Assembly: GCA_030045215.1 (NCBI GenBank)
Contig: JASIBJ010000676.1
Coordinates: 1 to 7,246, forward strand
DNA length: 7,246 bases
Origin: Streptosporangiaceae bacterium
GTDB lineage: Bacteria > Actinomycetota > Actinomycetes > Streptosporangiales > Streptosporangiaceae
Reading direction: 5' to 3'
Shown: positions 6,022 through 7,246 of the stretch, piece by piece
Position numbering within the stretch: the stretch's first letter is position 1
Layout: each line of letters opens with the position of its first letter
Made by a program: the position numbers and the translations under genes
The notes under the pieces: model-generated
The model's input: only the letters and a program-made list of their open reading frames with translations
Told to the model about the DNA's origin: nothing
The model's database searches: none

Positions 6022-6543
6022 TTAGTTCCCGCTGGTCGGCGCGTCGCCGTCGCCGGCACTCGGCTCGGCAGGCGATGATGACCCGCCGTCGTCGGGGCCG
6101 CCCTCAGCAGACCCGGGACCGGGTTCGGTCTGACCGGGCGCAGGTGCGCCGGGAGCGGGCGCTGCACCGCCGGGTAGGCCGGTGAGGCCCGACAGGTCCG
6201 GCATGCCGGGCAGCCCGCCCGGAAGGCCGGCCGCGAACGGCGCCATCGTCTGCTGCTGCAAGTCGTCGACCGCGCCGCAGGCCGCCCGGTACGCGGCCAG
6301 GACGAGATCGGCGATGGACTCGGCGCTCTCCGCCGGGTCGGCCGGATCGATGGCGCCCGGCTGGATTGTCACGTCGAGCAGCTCACCCTGGCCGTTGACT
6401 GTGACCGTGACCAGTCCGCCGCCGGCCGTGCCGAGCACTTCGGCATCAGCGAGCTCCTGCTGAGCGTTCATCAGCTGGCTCTGCATCGCCGCAGCGGCCG
6501 CGAGAAGCTGCTGCATGTCGAGCTGCCCACCACCAGGCTCCAC
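6022..6543 (-). CDS. YbaB/EbfC family nucleoid-associated protein with long disordered tail
   Basis: YbaB/EbfC proteins are small dimeric DNA-binding, nucleoid-associated proteins encoded beside dnaX and recR in most bacteria. Residues 1-105 carry the family core: [20 protein letters not shown], the coiled helix to [33 protein letters not shown], then the helix [26 protein letters not shown]. Family members are usually about 105-115 residues. Here a further ~65 residues (about 106-173) follow, rich in Gly, Pro, Ala, Ser and Asp/Glu, clearly disordered and acidic toward the end. The GTG at 6543 is preferred because it gives the actinobacterial-type start before GGGQ and follows AAGGGGG closely; an ATG at 6516 (residue 10) is the alternative. 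It is 10 bases upstream of recR in the same direction. Confidence 0.92.
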   Translation of the reverse strand: MEPGGGQLDMQQLLAAAAAMQSQLMNAQQELADAEVLGTAGGGLVTVTVNGQGELLDVTIQPGAIDPADPAESAESIADLVLAAYRAACGAVDDLQQQTMAPFAAGLPGGLPGMPDLSGLTGLPGGAAPAPGAPAPGQTEPGPGSAEGGPDDGGSSSPAEPSAGDGDAPTSGN

Positions 6544-6570
6544 GCGACCCCCTTGTCGTCTGCCACCCCG

Positions 6571-6662
6571 CCTTGCCGCGGTGGACCCTCAGAACTGGCG
6601 CGCGACCCTCGCCGCGGCAAGGGCCGGTCAGGTAAGCCGTTGGTCTGAGCCTACGGCTTGCC
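6571..6662 (-). other. Two-hairpin structured region between dnaX and ybaB
   Basis: Two inverted repeats occupy the gap upstream of ybaB. CCTTGCCGCGG (6571-6581) and CCGCGGCAAGG (6612-6622) are a perfect 11-bp pair around a 30-nt interior that carries two copies of GACCCTC (6584-6590 and 6604-6610). GGTAAGCCGT (6631-6640) pairs with ACGGCTTGCC (6653-6662) over ten positions with one mismatched or wobble pair, loop of 12. No T-tract follows either. No tRNA or SRP RNA consensus was recognised. It could be an mRNA leader for ybaB-recR, a processing site or a small RNA. Confidence 0.45.
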
Positions 6663-6678
6663 GGGTGTCGTGGCACAT

Positions 6679-6705
6679 GGCGGGCCCTAGTGGCTAGGGA
6701 CCGCC
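6679..6705 (-). terminator. Hairpin spanning the dnaX stop codon
   Basis: On the minus strand GGCGG-T-CCCTAG, loop CCA, CTAGGG-C-CCGCC folds into a 12-position stem with a single mismatch. The first CCCTAG contains the dnaX TAG stop. The stem is very stable, but no T-run follows, so termination or 3'-end stabilisation is inferred. Transcription could equally continue into ybaB. Confidence 0.4.
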
Positions 6706-7246
6706 GATTTCCTCGATGACCCGGCCACCGAGCTCACGCTCGATGAGATCCATGCCGGTCGGCGCGTCAGGCGCGGGCTGGTCGCCGGGATCAAGGGCTC
6801 CGTCCGGCGCGAGTCCGGCTGGGCCGGCCGGTCCCGAGCCCACCGGATCGGCCGATCCGGGCCTGGCAGGCCGATCTGGCCGACCGTGCTGACCAGATTC
6901 TTCCTGCTCCGCCGACGACCCGGAGAGCGGGGCTACGGGTGGGCTGGACAACCCCGTTCCCGTATCAAGTGTCGCCTGCCCGCCACCGCCTCCGATCGTG
7001 GCAGCGATCCGCGGCGCCGTTCCGAACATTGTCGTCAGCACGCGAGCCAAATCCCTCTCATACCCGCCGCGCATGAAGCCCTGGGCCATGCCTGCCTGGG
7101 CGAACGCCAGGGTCAGGACCCCGTCTTGGCACGAGTCGACGGTCGCGTTGCTGAGCTGTATCCACGCCACCCGCTTTGCCTGCTGCACCGCGGCGAGCAC
7201 TTCGGGCCAGCGTGCACGCAGCGTCGCGGTGTCCAGCGGCGCGGCC
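6694..7246 (-). CDS. dnaX: DNA polymerase III subunit gamma/tau, C-terminal part
   Basis: Only the last ~183 residues lie in the window; the frame is open to the right edge. The ATP-binding clamp-loader domains are therefore outside. What is visible is the domain-III-like module 'LDTATLRARWPEVLAAVQQAKRVAWIQLSNATV...' through 'GVLTLAFAQAGMAQGF', 'GYERDLARVLTTMFG' and 'PRIAATIG', found in gamma/tau after the AAA+ core. A linker of roughly 80 residues follows, rich in Gly/Pro/Ala/Asp and presumably disordered, then a short helical tail GMDLIERELGGRVIEEIGGP that is typical of actinobacterial DnaX C-termini. The protein tethers polymerase III cores to the clamp loader at the replication fork. The stop at 6694-6696 lies within a hairpin, and ybaB follows 150 bases downstream on the same strand. 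The GTG at 7200 is internal, not a start. Confidence 0.9.
   Translation of the reverse strand, partial: AAPLDTATLRARWPEVLAAVQQAKRVAWIQLSNATVDSCQDGVLTLAFAQAGMAQGFMRGGYERDLARVLTTMFGTAPRIAATIGGGGGQATLDTGTGLSSPPVAPLSGSSAEQEESGQHGRPDRPARPGSADPVGSGPAGPAGLAPDGALDPGDQPAPDAPTGMDLIERELGGRVIEEIGGP

Noticed and set aside
6012..6167. 52-residue N-terminal extension of RecR
   Set aside because: It overlaps ybaB in another frame, has no family similarity, and the GTG at 6011 gives the standard RecR N-terminus with a ribosome-binding site.
4986..6185. A 399-codon open frame on the plus strand
   Set aside because: It lies antisense to recR and the DUF5063 gene, both strongly supported by motifs. Its translation is low-complexity and Arg/Ala/Ser-rich with no recognisable domain, the usual shadow frame in GC-rich DNA.
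6544..6693. SRP RNA or tRNA gene in the dnaX-ybaB gap
   Set aside because: The string GGTCAGGT resembles part of the SRP RNA core, but the following GGAAGCAGC-type sequence is missing, and no tRNA T-loop or acceptor pairing was found on either strand.
1..7246. CRISPR array, insertion sequence or toxin-antitoxin system
   Set aside because: I saw no regularly spaced direct repeats, transposase motifs with terminal inverted repeats, or paired small toxin/antitoxin frames.

Overview
The window comes from a high-GC actinobacterium, probably a mycelial actinomycete lineage; I cannot place it below that level. Four things point there: strong G/C third-position codon use, GTG starts on ask, recR and ybaB, the gene order dnaX - ybaB - recR - DUF5063 - ask - asd, and an in-frame internal start for the aspartokinase beta chain of the kind known from Corynebacterium and Mycobacterium.

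Left part (1-1832, + strand). The window opens inside a membrane-protein gene, of which only the C-terminus is present. Next is a decayed DUF664/DinB-superfamily gene, cut at its 5' end and frameshifted. A leftward-pointing hairpin plus T6 terminator lies between the two. A two-gene cassette follows: a PadR-family regulator whose stop codon overlaps the start of an apparently complete peptide deformylase (ATGA). A short AT-rich patch with a 10-bp palindrome precedes padR and is a candidate operator/promoter region.

Middle and right part (1884-7246, - strand, read right to left). The run begins with the C-terminus of dnaX (DNA polymerase III tau/gamma), which ends in a hairpin. About 150 bp of hairpin-rich sequence follows. 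Then come ybaB/ebfC (nucleoid-associated, with a long disordered tail), recR, and a DUF5063 gene whose start overlaps the recR stop. After an 84-bp leader come ask and asd, overlapping by ATGA. A hairpin terminator candidate follows asd, and a DUF2203 gene ends convergently with the deformylase.

How the genes work together: dnaX, ybaB and recR form the widespread replication/recombination cluster, to which actinobacteria add the DUF5063 gene. ask and asd catalyse the first two steps of the aspartate pathway, leading to lysine/diaminopimelate, threonine, methionine and isoleucine. The PadR-deformylase pair looks like a separately regulated, possibly accessory, deformylase unit. Most of the - strand is ordinary conserved core. 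The less ordinary items are the PadR-PDF cassette, the stem-loop array between dnaX and ybaB, the ask leader, the orphan leftward terminator and the DUF5063 protein.
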